A stretch of DNA of 64,000 bases from Chitinophaga pollutisoli (GTDB taxonomy: Bacteria > Bacteroidota > Bacteroidia > Chitinophagales > Chitinophagaceae): the NCBI RefSeq assembly GCF_038396755.1, contig NZ_CP149822.1, forward strand, positions 3,162,001 to 3,226,000, read 5' to 3'. The notes below the pieces were generated by a model, which saw only the letters and a list, made by a program, of their open reading frames with translations, searched no databases and had not been told where the DNA came from. Position numbers and translations under genes: made by a program. Below, in pieces: positions 28,516 to 37,631 of the stretch (position 1 is the first letter of the stretch; every line of letters begins with the position of its first letter).

Positions 28516-29283
28516 ATGCGATACGCCATGAGCCTCGCAGGCCTCGACCCCTCAGGAGGGGCTGGCCTCCTGGCAGATATCAAAACCTTCGAAGCCTGGC
28601 ACATCCGCGGGCTCGGCGTCTGTACCGCGCTCACCGTCCAGACAGATACGGCGTTCCTCGGCGTCGAATGGATCAGCGCCGATAACATCATCGCGCAGGC
28701 ATTGCCATTGGTACAGCAATACCCGGTCGATTTCTGTAAAATCGGGATCGTTTCCCACCCGGAAACCATCGCAGAAGTGATCGCCGCCCTCCGGGCCGCC
28801 CGCCCCGGCATCACGTTCGTGCTCGACCCAGTGCTCCGCGCATCGGCAGGGTACGCCTTCCATAACGCCATTCATGCGAAGTGGGCATCTATCCTCCCTT
28901 CCATTAAACTCCTCACCCCCAATTACGACGAAGCCGTCGCCATGAGTGGGTTGCCGGATGGTGAAGCCGGAGCCCGCAGCATGGCAGCACATTGCGCCGT
29001 ATTACTCAAAGGCGGGCACAGGCCCAACCGCCCGGGCCTCGACACCTTGTTTCAACAACATACCGAAACAGACTTCCCGCCGATTGGGAACCAGGCTTTC
29101 CCCAAACACGGCTCAGGTTGCGTACTATCCGCTTCCATCACCGCAGCCCTGGCCAGTGGGCTACAATTGGAAGACGCCTGCCGTGCAGGCAAAGATTACA
29201 CCTACCGCTACCTCATGAGCAGCCCCGCGCTGGTCGGCTGGCATGAAAAAGAAGTTGTGCATAATAGCCATAATCCGGATTGA
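28516..29283 (+). CDS. thiD: Hydroxymethylpyrimidine/phosphomethylpyrimidine kinase
   Basis: A 255-residue ribokinase-like enzyme. LDPSGGAGLLADIKTF at residues 10-25 is the HMP-binding start; VLDPVLRASAG and LTPNYDEA follow, and the anion-hole and catalytic-base motif is HGSGCVLSASITAALASG, with the aspartate replaced by the cysteine-containing GSGC found in some ThiD relatives. It phosphorylates HMP twice to HMP pyrophosphate. It lies in the thi operon after the interrupted gene. Confidence 0.92.
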   Translation: MRYAMSLAGLDPSGGAGLLADIKTFEAWHIRGLGVCTALTVQTDTAFLGVEWISADNIIAQALPLVQQYPVDFCKIGIVSHPETIAEVIAALRAARPGITFVLDPVLRASAGYAFHNAIHAKWASILPSIKLLTPNYDEAVAMSGLPDGEAGARSMAAHCAVLLKGGHRPNRPGLDTLFQQHTETDFPPIGNQAFPKHGSGCVLSASITAALASGLQLEDACRAGKDYTYRYLMSSPALVGWHEKEVVHNSHNPD

Positions 29284-29402
29284 AAAATCAACCGGGAAGC
29301 TATCTCCGAATTCCGGAGATCGCGAAAAATTGACGCAATCCCCGGCAGTAAAAGCAATGCGCTTTTCCGCCGGTATCAAAAACCGAGAAATTCTCCGTAA
29401 AA

Positions 29403-30020
29403 ATGATATTACCGCAAAAACTGTTGTACATCTCGCAGCAAACTCCCACCGCATCGCATGCCGATAATATCCTCGCCGCCTGCGAAGCCGGCTGCCGCTG
29501 GATCCAGCTCCGGGTGAAACAAGGCGACGCGACCGCAGCCGCTTTTGAAGCCATGGACATCTGCCGATCCTTTGGCGCCGCACTTTCCATCAACGACCAT
29601 CCGGAGATCGCCAAAACCGTTGGCGCGCAAGGCGTTCACGTTGGGCTGCAAGACATGCCCGTAGCCGAAGCCCGCGCCATCGCAGGGCCTGGCGCCCTCA
29701 TCGGCGGAACCGCCAATACACCTGAAGACGCCCTCGCACATGCCGCCGCCGGCGCAGATTACATCGGCTACGGGCCCTTCCGATTCACTTCCACGAAAGA
29801 AAAACTCAGTCCCATCCTCGGCATCCCCGGCTACAACCGGCTGATGGCCGCGCAACCCGGCATCCCCGTGATCGCCATCGGCGGCATCCTGCTCAACGAT
29901 ATTCCCGCCATCCTCGACACCGGCGTGTACGGCATCGCCGTTTCCGGATTAATCACCCATGCACCGGACAAAAAATCCATCGTGCAACAAATACTCGACA
30001 GTATATGGACGAACTCATAA
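29403..30020 (+). CDS. thiE: Thiamine phosphate synthase
   Basis: A 205-residue TIM barrel. Substrate motifs are [57 protein letters not shown] and IPVIAIGGI. It couples HMP pyrophosphate with the thiazole phosphate to give thiamine phosphate. Its last 16 bases overlap the start of thiG. A 119-base non-coding gap precedes it. The usual STH motif reads GTAN here, a mild deviation. Confidence 0.9.
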   Translation: MILPQKLLYISQQTPTASHADNILAACEAGCRWIQLRVKQGDATAAAFEAMDICRSFGAALSINDHPEIAKTVGAQGVHVGLQDMPVAEARAIAGPGALIGGTANTPEDALAHAAAGADYIGYGPFRFTSTKEKLSPILGIPGYNRLMAAQPGIPVIAIGGILLNDIPAILDTGVYGIAVSGLITHAPDKKSIVQQILDSIWTNS

Positions 30021-30793
30021 TCGCCGGCCATTCCTTTTCCAGCCGCCTCTTCACCGGCACCGGCAAATTCGGCGACCTCGCCTGCATGGAAAAAGCACTC
30101 ATAGCCTCCGGTTCGCAGCTGGTGACCGTAGCCCTCAAGCGTGTAGACGCCGGCCATCAACCCGACAACCTGCTCGCGCATCTCCGCCACCCGCAATTCC
30201 GGTTACTGCCCAACACTTCCGGCGTACGGAATGCGCGGGAAGCCGTTTATGCAGCAGAACTCGCCCGCGAAGCACTGGAAACCAACTGGCTGAAACTCGA
30301 AATCCACCCGGATCCCCGCTACCTGCTGCCCGACCCCGTGGAAACCCTCGCTGCCACGGAAGCCCTGACTGCAAAGGGTTTCATCGTACTGCCCTACATC
30401 CACGCAGATCCCGTGCTTTGCAAACGACTGGAAGCCGCAGGCGCCGCGGCCGTTATGCCGCTCGGCGCTCCCATCGGGTCTAACAAGGGTTTGCGGACGA
30501 AAGATTTCCTGGAAATTATTATTGAACAAAGCAACGTGCCGGTTGTGGTAGACGCGGGCATCGGTGCGCCCAGCCACGCCGCCGCGGCGATGGAATTGGG
30601 AGCGGACGCGGTGCTGGTCAATACCGCCATCGCCGTAGCCGGTGATCCCGTGGCCATGGCAGAAGCATTCGCCGCCGCCGTGGAAGCAGGACGTAAAGCC
30701 TACGTCGCCGGGCTCCCCGCCGCCGCCAGCCAGGCTCACGCCAGCAGCCCGGTGCTGGCATTTCTCGACGAAGCAGAAACAGATGTGTCATGA
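30005..30793 (+). CDS. thiG: Thiazole synthase
   Basis: A 262-residue barrel. [50 protein letters not shown] and [20 protein letters not shown] are family motifs, including the Schiff-base lysine region in [14 protein letters not shown]. It assembles the thiazole phosphate from DXP, ThiS thiocarboxylate and dehydroglycine. It overlaps thiE at the start and thiH at the end (ATGA), so these three genes are tightly coupled. Confidence 0.96.
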   Translation: MDELIIAGHSFSSRLFTGTGKFGDLACMEKALIASGSQLVTVALKRVDAGHQPDNLLAHLRHPQFRLLPNTSGVRNAREAVYAAELAREALETNWLKLEIHPDPRYLLPDPVETLAATEALTAKGFIVLPYIHADPVLCKRLEAAGAAAVMPLGAPIGSNKGLRTKDFLEIIIEQSNVPVVVDAGIGAPSHAAAAMELGADAVLVNTAIAVAGDPVAMAEAFAAAVEAGRKAYVAGLPAAASQAHASSPVLAFLDEAETDVS

Positions 30794-31905
30794 AAACGCC
30801 GTCTTTTGAAAATATCTTCCGGAAGCACGCGTGGGAAGAAGTGAAAGCAAATATTTACGCCAAAACTTCCGCCAATGTAGAAGCCGCACTCCGCAAGCCG
30901 CGCCGCAATATGGATGATTTCATGGCCCTCATTTCTCCCGCCGCCGCACCCTACCTGGAAAGGATGGCGGCGCTCAGCAGGCAGCTCACGCAGCAACGGT
31001 TCGGCAAAACCATCCAGCTGTACGCCCCGGTTTACCTGTCCAACGAATGCCAGAACATTTGCACGTACTGCGGCTTCAGCCTCAACAACCCCCTCCGCCG
31101 CAAAACCCTCACCGGCGCGGAAATGCTCCGCGAAATCGATGCCGTGAAAGCCATGGGCTTCGGTCATGTGCTGCTCGTCACCGGCGAAGCCTGGCAAACG
31201 GTAGGGATGGATTACTTCAACCGCGCGCTGCCGATCTTTAAAAAACATTTTCCGCAAATTTCCATCGAAGTGCAGCCGATGGAGGAAGACGAGTACCGTG
31301 CACTGCAACCCCTGGGCCTCCATTCCGTGCTCGTGTACCAGGAAACTTATCACGAAGAAGATTATAAAAAACATCACCCGAAAGGAAGAAAATCCAACTT
31401 CGCCTGGCGCCTCGAAACGCCCGACAGGCTTGGGCGCGCGGGCGTGCATAAAATCGGGCTGGGTGTGCTGATAGGACTGGAAGACTGGCGGACCGACAGC
31501 TTCTTCACCGCCCTGCACCTCGATTACCTGCAGCGCACGTACTGGCAAACCCGCTACAGTATTTCCTTTCCGCGGCTCCGACCATTTTCCGGCGGGCTAC
31601 CGCCCAAGTCCATCATGAACGACCGCGAACTCCTGCAACTCATTTGCGCTTACCGCCTCTGCTTCCCCGATGTGGAACTGAGCCTTTCCACCCGCGAAAG
31701 CCCCCGTTTCCGCAACCACCTCGTTCCCCTTGGTGTTACCACCATGAGCGCCGGCAGCCGCACCAATCCCGGCGGCTATGCCGTGGAACCAACGTCGCTG
31801 GAGCAATTCGAGATATCAGATGAACGGAGCCCCGCTGCAGTGGCCGATATGATCAGAGCGCACGGCTATAGCCCGGTATGGAAGGACTGGGACGATTTCG
31901 GATAG
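30790..31905 (+). CDS. thiH: 2-iminoacetate synthase
   Basis: A 371-residue radical SAM enzyme. The cluster motif [16 protein letters not shown] (CxxxCxxC) lies near residue 82, and the barrel continues with [10 protein letters not shown] and a C-terminal [13 protein letters not shown]. It cleaves tyrosine to dehydroglycine for ThiG, the anaerobic-style alternative to ThiO. It is the last thi gene here; thiF would normally be expected close by but is absent. Start ATGA overlaps thiG. Confidence 0.96.
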   Translation: MKTPSFENIFRKHAWEEVKANIYAKTSANVEAALRKPRRNMDDFMALISPAAAPYLERMAALSRQLTQQRFGKTIQLYAPVYLSNECQNICTYCGFSLNNPLRRKTLTGAEMLREIDAVKAMGFGHVLLVTGEAWQTVGMDYFNRALPIFKKHFPQISIEVQPMEEDEYRALQPLGLHSVLVYQETYHEEDYKKHHPKGRKSNFAWRLETPDRLGRAGVHKIGLGVLIGLEDWRTDSFFTALHLDYLQRTYWQTRYSISFPRLRPFSGGLPPKSIMNDRELLQLICAYRLCFPDVELSLSTRESPRFRNHLVPLGVTTMSAGSRTNPGGYAVEPTSLEQFEISDERSPAAVADMIRAHGYSPVWKDWDDFG

Positions 31906-32093
31906 TAAAAAAACGCCATTTCCATATGCTGGACTTCGGAAGCGTCGTACAGGAACATCCGCTCCATTTTATCGCCGGAAGTTTCCATGGCGCCACGGAG
32001 GATGGTAAGGGGAGGATGGGCGGCTTCCGCAAACCGGGGCCATGTCGCCAGGATGCAGATAAGGGCCCCAAAGAGGCAGGAATGTCGTTTCAT
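31866..32093 (-). CDS. Possible small secreted protein overlapping the end of thiH
   Basis: A 75-residue frame on the opposite strand: MKRHSCLFGALICILATWPRFAEA looks like a signal peptide, followed by a 50-residue mature part with HPPLTILRGAMETSGDKMER. It overlaps the last 40 bases of thiH. It is the only plausible gene in the 320-base gap between thiH and the MFS gene. No family is recognised and no clean promoter is seen, so it may not be real. Confidence 0.3.
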   Translation of the reverse strand: MKRHSCLFGALICILATWPRFAEAAHPPLTILRGAMETSGDKMERMFLYDASEVQHMEMAFFYYPKSSQSFHTGL

Positions 32094-32213
32094 AAACGGA
32101 AGAATTATGGTTGTTCGCATACATTTTAAGACAACACAGGTACAGGAACCGGGGAAGGAAGGGACAGGCGGACAAATTTCTATAACAATCGGCGGGAATT
32201 GACTTCCGGAGGC

Positions 32214-32221
32214 TAACTTTG
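32214..32221 (+). promoter_or_regulatory. -7 element abutting the MFS start codon
   Basis: TAACTTTG matches TAnnTTTG and ends only four bases before the ATG at 32226. The transcript would begin at or next to the start codon, that is, be leaderless. Confidence 0.5.
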
Positions 32222-32225
32222 CAGC

Positions 32226-33437
32226 ATGGACCAGTCGAGTGGGAAGATTTATACGCTTCAGTTCGGGTTGCTTTGCCTGAGCAACCTGCTTTTCTCCGCT
32301 AGTTTTAACATGATGATCCCCGAGCTGCCTGCTTACCTCACCAGCCTGGGCGGCGCCGACTATAAGGGATACATCATCGGTCTTTTCACCCTGATGGCCG
32401 GCCTGAGCCGGCCTTTTTCCGGAAAACTGACAGACACCATCGGCCGCATTCCTGTGATGGTATTCGGTTCCGTGATCTGCGTCATCTGCAGCCTCCTGTA
32501 CCCTATGGTCAGCAGCGTTGGCGCGTTTCTCCTGCTGCGGTTTTTTCATGGGTTTTCCACCGGCTTCAAGCCCACCGGCACCTCGGCCTACGTGGCGGAT
32601 ATGGTCCCCTTCAACCGCCGCGGCGAAGCGATGGGGATGGTAGGACTGGCCAGTACGATCGGGCTGTCGCTGGGCCCCTCCATCGGCGGTTCCATCGCCA
32701 ATGCCTGGGGCATCGTGACCATGTTCCAGATCTCAGCGATATTCGCCTTGTTATCTGTCGTGATTCTCATCGGCATGAAGGAAACGTTGCACAACCGGGA
32801 GAAGTTCCGGCCGGCGTTGTTGAAAATCTCCCGTCACGAGATATTCGAGCCTGCCGTGATGGCGCCCGTTGTGATTACGTTCCTCACTTACTTCAGTTAC
32901 GGCGCGCTGCTTACTATCATCCCGGATTTCAGCGCCCACCTGGGTTTGCAGAATAAAGGGTTATTTTTTACTTTCTTCACCGCCAGCTCCATCGGGATCC
33001 GGTTGCTGGCCGGCAAAACCTCCGACCGCTACGGCCGTGTGCCCATTTTGAAGATCGCGGCCACGCTGATGGCCATTTCCATGGTGGTGATCGGGCTGGC
33101 GCATACACCCGCGGTATTGCTGGCGGGTGCTTTGTTGTACGGCGTTTCGCTGGGTTTGAATTCCCCGGCCGTAACGGCGTGGACCATCGACCTGGGGTTA
33201 CCCGAGCACCGGGGGCGTGCGCTGGGCAGTATGTACATCGCCCTGGAAGCGGGCATCGGGCTGGGGGCATTCTTCTCCGCAGAATGGTACGGCAACAACC
33301 CCGCTCATTTCGCCAAAGTATTCTTCATTATGGCAGGCGTCACCATTCTGGCAACCATCTACCTGCTGTTCGTGTATCGCAACAAATACGTCCGCTACGC
33401 GCGCAAATCCATCAAATCCCACTACCGCAACCGCTAA
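32226..33437 (+). CDS. MFS transporter
   Basis: A 403-residue protein with about 12 helices. Motif A of the major facilitator superfamily is present in loop 2-3 (GKLTDTIGRIPVMVFG) and again in loop 8-9 (GKTSDRYGRVPILKIA); the antiporter-type motif in helix 5 appears as GLSLGPSIGGSIA. These suggest a drug/H+ antiporter or sugar exporter. The C-terminus is basic. It is alone in its transcription unit. Substrate is unknown. Confidence 0.88.
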   Translation: MDQSSGKIYTLQFGLLCLSNLLFSASFNMMIPELPAYLTSLGGADYKGYIIGLFTLMAGLSRPFSGKLTDTIGRIPVMVFGSVICVICSLLYPMVSSVGAFLLLRFFHGFSTGFKPTGTSAYVADMVPFNRRGEAMGMVGLASTIGLSLGPSIGGSIANAWGIVTMFQISAIFALLSVVILIGMKETLHNREKFRPALLKISRHEIFEPAVMAPVVITFLTYFSYGALLTIIPDFSAHLGLQNKGLFFTFFTASSIGIRLLAGKTSDRYGRVPILKIAATLMAISMVVIGLAHTPAVLLAGALLYGVSLGLNSPAVTAWTIDLGLPEHRGRALGSMYIALEAGIGLGAFFSAEWYGNNPAHFAKVFFIMAGVTILATIYLLFVYRNKYVRYARKSIKSHYRNR

Positions 33438-33548
33438 AACCGGACGGCAAGCACGGTTTCTTCACAAGATGCGCAATAAGAATGTGTTCGCTGATACCAA
33501 CAATGGGGAAACAACCTTGTCATCCTCCCATCGAGAAAATGCAAAAAT

Positions 33549-33926
33549 TTATTGAAACTGACCGCGTTCGAAGCGGATTTTTCCCAGGAAAATCTGCGCG
33601 ATGGAAGCGCCTTTCACTTTCGCCGTAGCCACGCGAGGCCCCTGGAACAGCGTATCAGCCGTGGCATGCCACAACTGCACCCAACGATCGAAATGAACCT
33701 GGTCTACCGGCAACGTCCGGTGCTTGACGTACGGCGCACCGAAATAATCCTTCTCGCCCAACAGCTGTGTACCCCAGAATTTATACATCGTTTCCAGGTG
33801 TGCGGGCCATGCGTCCGGGGCGATGCGTTCATTAAAGATCGGCCCCAGCATTTCGTCTTGCCGGATTTTATCGTAAAAAGTGTTCACCAGCAGCTTAATA
33901 TCCTCAATATCTCTGATGTCGTTCAT
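33549..33926 (-). CDS. Group III truncated hemoglobin
   Basis: A 125-residue globin. LVNTFYDKIRQDEMLGPIFN at the start, the MYKFWGTQLLG segment, and the proximal histidine region VDQVHFDRWVQLWHAT are typical of group III truncated hemoglobins; the glycine motifs of groups I and II are missing as expected. These bind heme and are tied to oxygen, nitric oxide or peroxide chemistry. The gene lies 44 bases downstream of a conserved hypothetical gene on the same strand, which may be cotranscribed. Confidence 0.88.
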   Translation of the reverse strand: MNDIRDIEDIKLLVNTFYDKIRQDEMLGPIFNERIAPDAWPAHLETMYKFWGTQLLGEKDYFGAPYVKHRTLPVDQVHFDRWVQLWHATADTLFQGPRVATAKVKGASIAQIFLGKIRFERGQFQ

Positions 33927-33970
33927 AACACAAAGTTCGGTTAACCGGCTGAATTAAACGATGACAAAGG

Positions 33971-34468
33971 TCAATCCCTGTGGCGGATAAACCCTATTTC
34001 GCCCCGTGAATCCTCTTCCCACTGGATCATTTCCTCCAGGAACTTCCCGATAAACCGGTCTACGGCAGGCCCGTCCAGCTCTTCCGGCTCCACCGTTTCG
34101 AGGGTTTCGTTCTTGGGCTTCTCTTCCGTCATCCCGTCGATAAACGGGAAGCTGATCCACACCACGATCTGCCCGTTGCGGGTTTGGGAAAACGACAAAA
34201 AGCCACCGATTTTCATCTTCTGTACCACGCTGAACGGCGATTGCTCCACGATGCCGCTGGGCTCATGGTCAAAAAGGAGATAAACGGCTTCCAGCCCCTG
34301 CATCATCTCGTTGGCGCCGGCTTTCCAGTTCAGGGGAAAACGGGCCGTCACTTCCCCGAGATATTTCACCAGGAAAGGCTTGGCCGTTTGCTGCCAGGCG
34401 GCCCGACGGGCCTTTACCTTTTGCAGTACGGTGGTGTAGTGTTCCGTGAGTTTCCCAAGTTGTTCCAT
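33971..34468 (-). CDS. Conserved hypothetical protein
   Basis: A 165-residue soluble protein without a recognised domain. Regions of note are a helical start (LTEHYTTVLQKVKARRAAW), a central FPLNWKAGANEMMQ, a beta-rich part IGGFLSFSQTRNGQIVVWIS and an acidic C-terminal helix. It has no signal peptide. It sits upstream of the truncated hemoglobin gene and downstream of the terminator of the kdnB gene, so it probably has its own promoter and shares a transcript with the globin. Confidence 0.6.
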   Translation of the reverse strand: MEQLGKLTEHYTTVLQKVKARRAAWQQTAKPFLVKYLGEVTARFPLNWKAGANEMMQGLEAVYLLFDHEPSGIVEQSPFSVVQKMKIGGFLSFSQTRNGQIVVWISFPFIDGMTEEKPKNETLETVEPEELDGPAVDRFIGKFLEEMIQWEEDSRGEIGFIRHRD

Positions 34469-34490
34469 GGTTCTGGTATGGGTTTAGACA

Positions 34491-34528
34491 AAAGAGGCTG
34501 CATCGCCGGAGCGTCCTACAGCCTCTTT
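34491..34528 (-). terminator. Terminator of the kdn operon
   Basis: A 10-bp stem AAAGAGGCTG/CAGCCTCTTT with an 18-base loop. On the minus strand it continues TTGTCT after the stem. It lies 26 bases after the kdnB stop. Confidence 0.65.
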
Positions 34529-34553
34529 GGAAATAATTATATTGACGTTGACT

Positions 34554-35630
34554 TTACAGTTTTTCGTACAGCTTACGCAGACGGTCGCGGGTCATGAGCG
34601 TTTGCCAGTCTTTACCGAGGGCGTTTTCCCACAGCGGCGCCAGGCCCATCGATACGTCGATCATTGTTTCAAAGTCCGCGTCGCTCAGGCCTTTGGTGAT
34701 GTGCTGCGGAATCTCCACCTGGTGTTTGTCCACCATCTGCTTGAATTCCTTCACACCGGCAGGGTAAAATTCCTCCAGCTTGTCGAACACGATGCAGTTG
34801 CCCACGCCGTGTTTGGTACCCAAAAGATAGCTCAGCCCGTAGCTCACCGCATGGGCTACGCCCACCTGCGAGTACGCGATGCTCATGCCGCCCGCATAGG
34901 AAGCCATCATGAGCTTTTCATCGGCGTCGTCGTCCCAGCGGTCTTTCTTCAGGTAGATTTCCTGGCAGAGCTCCAACGCCTTTTCGCCGTAAGAACGGCT
35001 GAAAGCGTTGAGGAACGTACCTTCCAGGGATTCGATGCAATGGATGTAGCAGTCCATCGCGGTATAAAACCGCTGGTTCACCGGCGCATTGGAAATCAGT
35101 TCCGGATCCAGGACGATCTGGTCGAAGGGAGTGTAGTCGGAGTTCATGCCCAGCTTTCGGGTAGGGCCTGTGAGCACGGTAGTACGGCTCACTTCGGCGC
35201 CGGTGCCGGAAAGGGTGGGGATGCCTGCTTTATATACGGCCGGCAGTTTCACGAGATCCCAGCCCTGGTAATCCGCGGAAGAGCCGGGGTTGGTCATCAT
35301 CAGCGCTACGGCTTTGGCCATGTCCATGGTGGACCCGCCGCCGATGCCGATGATCCCGCTCACTTCGCCGAACTCAGCCTTCAGCTCGTCGCGCAGGCGG
35401 TCTACGTAAGTGGTTTTGGGCTCATGGGTCACATCGATGAAAACGATCTTGTCCTTGCCGCGCAGGGGGATGCGGGAAAGGAACGGCTGGTTGCCTTCAA
35501 AGAAATGGTCCACAAAAAATATCATCGGCGCATCGCCCTTGCGGCGCGGCGCAATGATCTCGTCGAGCTGGTTAAACGCACCCCGTCCGAAAATCACGTA
35601 TCCTACCAGTTTAAAATTTCTGAATTTCAT
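34554..35630 (-). CDS. kdnB: Iron-containing alcohol dehydrogenase, probable Kdo 8-oxidase (KdnB)
   Basis: A 358-residue group III metal-dependent dehydrogenase. The NAD/phosphate segment IIGIGGGSTMDMAKA and metal-binding residues in MDCYIHCIES, VGVAHAVSYGL and GTKHGVGNC are present. In Shewanella, KdnB oxidises carbon 8 of Kdo so that KdnA can add an amino group. Here the gene follows a Kdo cytidylyltransferase (gap 23) and a DegT-type aminotransferase, the same three activities. The frame extends upstream, but the ATG at 35630 (MKFRNFKLVG) is the family start. Assignment rests on the cluster; a general alcohol dehydrogenase is the alternative. Confidence 0.75.
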   Translation of the reverse strand: MKFRNFKLVGYVIFGRGAFNQLDEIIAPRRKGDAPMIFFVDHFFEGNQPFLSRIPLRGKDKIVFIDVTHEPKTTYVDRLRDELKAEFGEVSGIIGIGGGSTMDMAKAVALMMTNPGSSADYQGWDLVKLPAVYKAGIPTLSGTGAEVSRTTVLTGPTRKLGMNSDYTPFDQIVLDPELISNAPVNQRFYTAMDCYIHCIESLEGTFLNAFSRSYGEKALELCQEIYLKKDRWDDDADEKLMMASYAGGMSIAYSQVGVAHAVSYGLSYLLGTKHGVGNCIVFDKLEEFYPAGVKEFKQMVDKHQVEIPQHITKGLSDADFETMIDVSMGLAPLWENALGKDWQTLMTRDRLRKLYEKL

Positions 35631-35653
35631 GTTATATCCCGAATTTTTTGTGT

Positions 35654-36391
35654 TTAAGGTTGATCCAGCAATTTGGAAGCTCTTTCCAGGTCTTCCGGCG
35701 TATCGATTTCCACGCCCATATAGTCGGTTACGACCATTTTGAGGGGGATTCCCATTTCGAGGTACCGCAGGCACTCCACTTTCTCGGCGGCTTCCAGCGG
35801 CGTCATGGGTGTGCGCGTGAACTGCAGCAGGGCGTCGCGGCGGAAGGCGTAGATGCCGATATGCTCGTAGTACACTGTGGGCACGTTTTTATCGCGGGGG
35901 TAGGGAATCACGGAGCGGGAAAACATGAGCGAATTGAAATCCTTGTCTACCGCCACTTTCACGAAGTTAGGGTCTTCAATGTCTTTCCAATCCTTCAGTT
36001 CCTGCATGAGCGATGCCACCTGCACCTTTTTTCCGGCTTCGCCTTCAAAAACCTGTAACAGCTTCTCCAGCGGTTCTTTCCGGGTGAAGGGCGTATCGCC
36101 CTGTACGTTCACCACGATCTCGACGTCGGTCATGTCCTCCACGGCTTCAGCAATGCGGTCCGACCCGCTTTCGTGCTCGCGTTTGCTCATGATGGCCTTT
36201 CCGCCGTTGCGGGTGATTTCTTCAAAAATGACGTCGCTGTCGGTTACGACCATGACTTCGTCGAACACGCCGGTTTCGCGGGTGGATTCATACGTTCGCC
36301 AGATAACGGTTTTACCTGCGAGCTCTGCCATCATTTTGCCGGGGAAGCGGCTGGCGGCGTAACGCGCCGGGATCAATGCGATTTTCTTCAT
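35654..36391 (-). CDS. kdsB: CMP-Kdo synthetase (probably acting on 8-amino-Kdo)
   Basis: A 245-residue nucleotidyltransferase. IPARYAASRFPGK at residues 7-19 binds CTP, REHESGSDRIAEA and VVNVQGDTPF contain active-site residues, and YYEHIGIYAFRRDAL is the KdsB signature. The middle motif usually reads NVQGDEPF; here the acidic E is T. It would couple CMP to Kdo or, by context, to 8-amino-8-deoxy-Kdo made by the neighbours. It lies 15 bases after kdnA and 23 before kdnB. Confidence 0.85.
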   Translation of the reverse strand: MKKIALIPARYAASRFPGKMMAELAGKTVIWRTYESTRETGVFDEVMVVTDSDVIFEEITRNGGKAIMSKREHESGSDRIAEAVEDMTDVEIVVNVQGDTPFTRKEPLEKLLQVFEGEAGKKVQVASLMQELKDWKDIEDPNFVKVAVDKDFNSLMFSRSVIPYPRDKNVPTVYYEHIGIYAFRRDALLQFTRTPMTPLEAAEKVECLRYLEMGIPLKMVVTDYMGVEIDTPEDLERASKLLDQP

Positions 36392-36406
36392 GCCGGGAAT
36401 TTGTTA

Positions 36407-37600
36407 TTACAATGCGCTTTTCACGGCGGCCGTCAGTTTTTCGGCGCGTTCGCGTACTTCCGCGTCAGTCCAGGCGAGGCTGATGGGGAAGGAGATGCAG
36501 CGGCCGATGATGGCGTCGGATGCGGGGAATTGTTTGGTTTGATAAGCGGCGAGGTCTTTGGCGAGTTGTTCCGGGAACCGGGTGAGGGTGGCGCCCTCTT
36601 GCAGGTGGTTCCATTTGCGGAAGTAGTGCCAGTTGTTGTCGAACCAATGGAACGCGGGCAGGCCGGCGGCTTTCATGGCTTTGGCGGCGTTGCGGGCCGT
36701 TTCCAGGTCGGGGAGGAAGAAGGAGAGATGGGTGCAGCTGTCGCCCGAGGGGTCGGGGATGCGGCGGAACTCCACCTGCGGAAGCGTAGCCAGCGCCGCT
36801 TTCACGATCTCGTGGTTGTTGCGGAGAATGGCCAGGAAACGGTCGAGCTTGCGGATCTGCGCAAGGCCTACCGCGGCGTGCAGTTCGGAAATGCGGAAGT
36901 TGTAGCCCAGGTGCGGATGCCCGTCGGCGCCACGGTCCGCCCCGCCGAGATGGTCGTGACCATGATCGGAGTAAGCGTCGCATTTCGTGTATACGTCTTT
37001 ATCGTTGGTGATGATCGCCCCGCCTTCGGCGCAGGTGATCGTTTTGACGAAGTCGAAGGAGAATGTACCGGCATGCCCGATGGAACCGAGGGCGCGGCCT
37101 TTGTGGGTAGCCCCGGTGGATTGACAGGCGTCTTCCAGCAGGATGAGGTTATGCGCTTTGCAGATTTCCATCAGCGCGTCCATGTCGGCCATGGAGCCGC
37201 ACATATGTACGGGCATTACGCATTTGGTGCGGGGGGTGATGGCGGCGCGCACGGCGGCGGGGTCCAGCGTCATCGTATCGTCCACATCCACCAGTACGGG
37301 CGTTGCCCCTACCGACAACACGGCTTCGAAGCTGGCCACGAAGGTAAAAGTCGGCATGATGACCTCGTCTCCCGCGCCAAGGCCCAATGCGGCCATAGCG
37401 GTCGTGAGCGCGGTAGTACCGCTCGATGTCAGCTGCGCGTATTCCACGTTGAAACGCTCGCAAAGCGCCTGCTCCAGTTCCTTCGCTTTCCAGATCCCTT
37501 TGCGGGGACCGTCGAATCCATAACGCATGTAAATTCCTGTCTCGAGGACGTCGTTTACTTCCTTCCTTTCTTCGGCGCCAAATAATTCAAATCCGGGCAT
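36407..37600 (-). CDS. kdnA: DegT/DnrJ/EryC1-family aminotransferase, probable KdnA
   Basis: A 397-residue sugar aminotransferase. SSGTTALTTAMAALGLGAGD near residue 59, LLEDACQSTGATHKG with the PLP-binding aspartate, and the Schiff-base lysine in FSFDFVKTITCAEGG are clear, followed by GYNFRISELHAAVGLAQ. By context it places an amino group on carbon 8 of Kdo after oxidation by KdnB. The operon kdnA-kdsB-kdnB is preceded by a good -7 element. Other DegT enzymes act on many nucleotide sugars, so the link to Kdo is from the neighbours. Confidence 0.75.
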   Translation of the reverse strand: MPGFELFGAEERKEVNDVLETGIYMRYGFDGPRKGIWKAKELEQALCERFNVEYAQLTSSGTTALTTAMAALGLGAGDEVIMPTFTFVASFEAVLSVGATPVLVDVDDTMTLDPAAVRAAITPRTKCVMPVHMCGSMADMDALMEICKAHNLILLEDACQSTGATHKGRALGSIGHAGTFSFDFVKTITCAEGGAIITNDKDVYTKCDAYSDHGHDHLGGADRGADGHPHLGYNFRISELHAAVGLAQIRKLDRFLAILRNNHEIVKAALATLPQVEFRRIPDPSGDSCTHLSFFLPDLETARNAAKAMKAAGLPAFHWFDNNWHYFRKWNHLQEGATLTRFPEQLAKDLAAYQTKQFPASDAIIGRCISFPISLAWTDAEVRERAEKLTAAVKSAL

Positions 37601-37623
37601 AATGCAAAATTTTTGTAGTGGTG

Positions 37624-37631
37624 CAAAGGTA
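37624..37631 (-). promoter_or_regulatory. -7 element of the kdn operon
   Basis: The minus strand reads TACCTTTG, an exact TAnnTTTG, 23 bases before the kdnA ATG. A TTTT block lies about 18 bases upstream at the -33 region. Confidence 0.55.
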
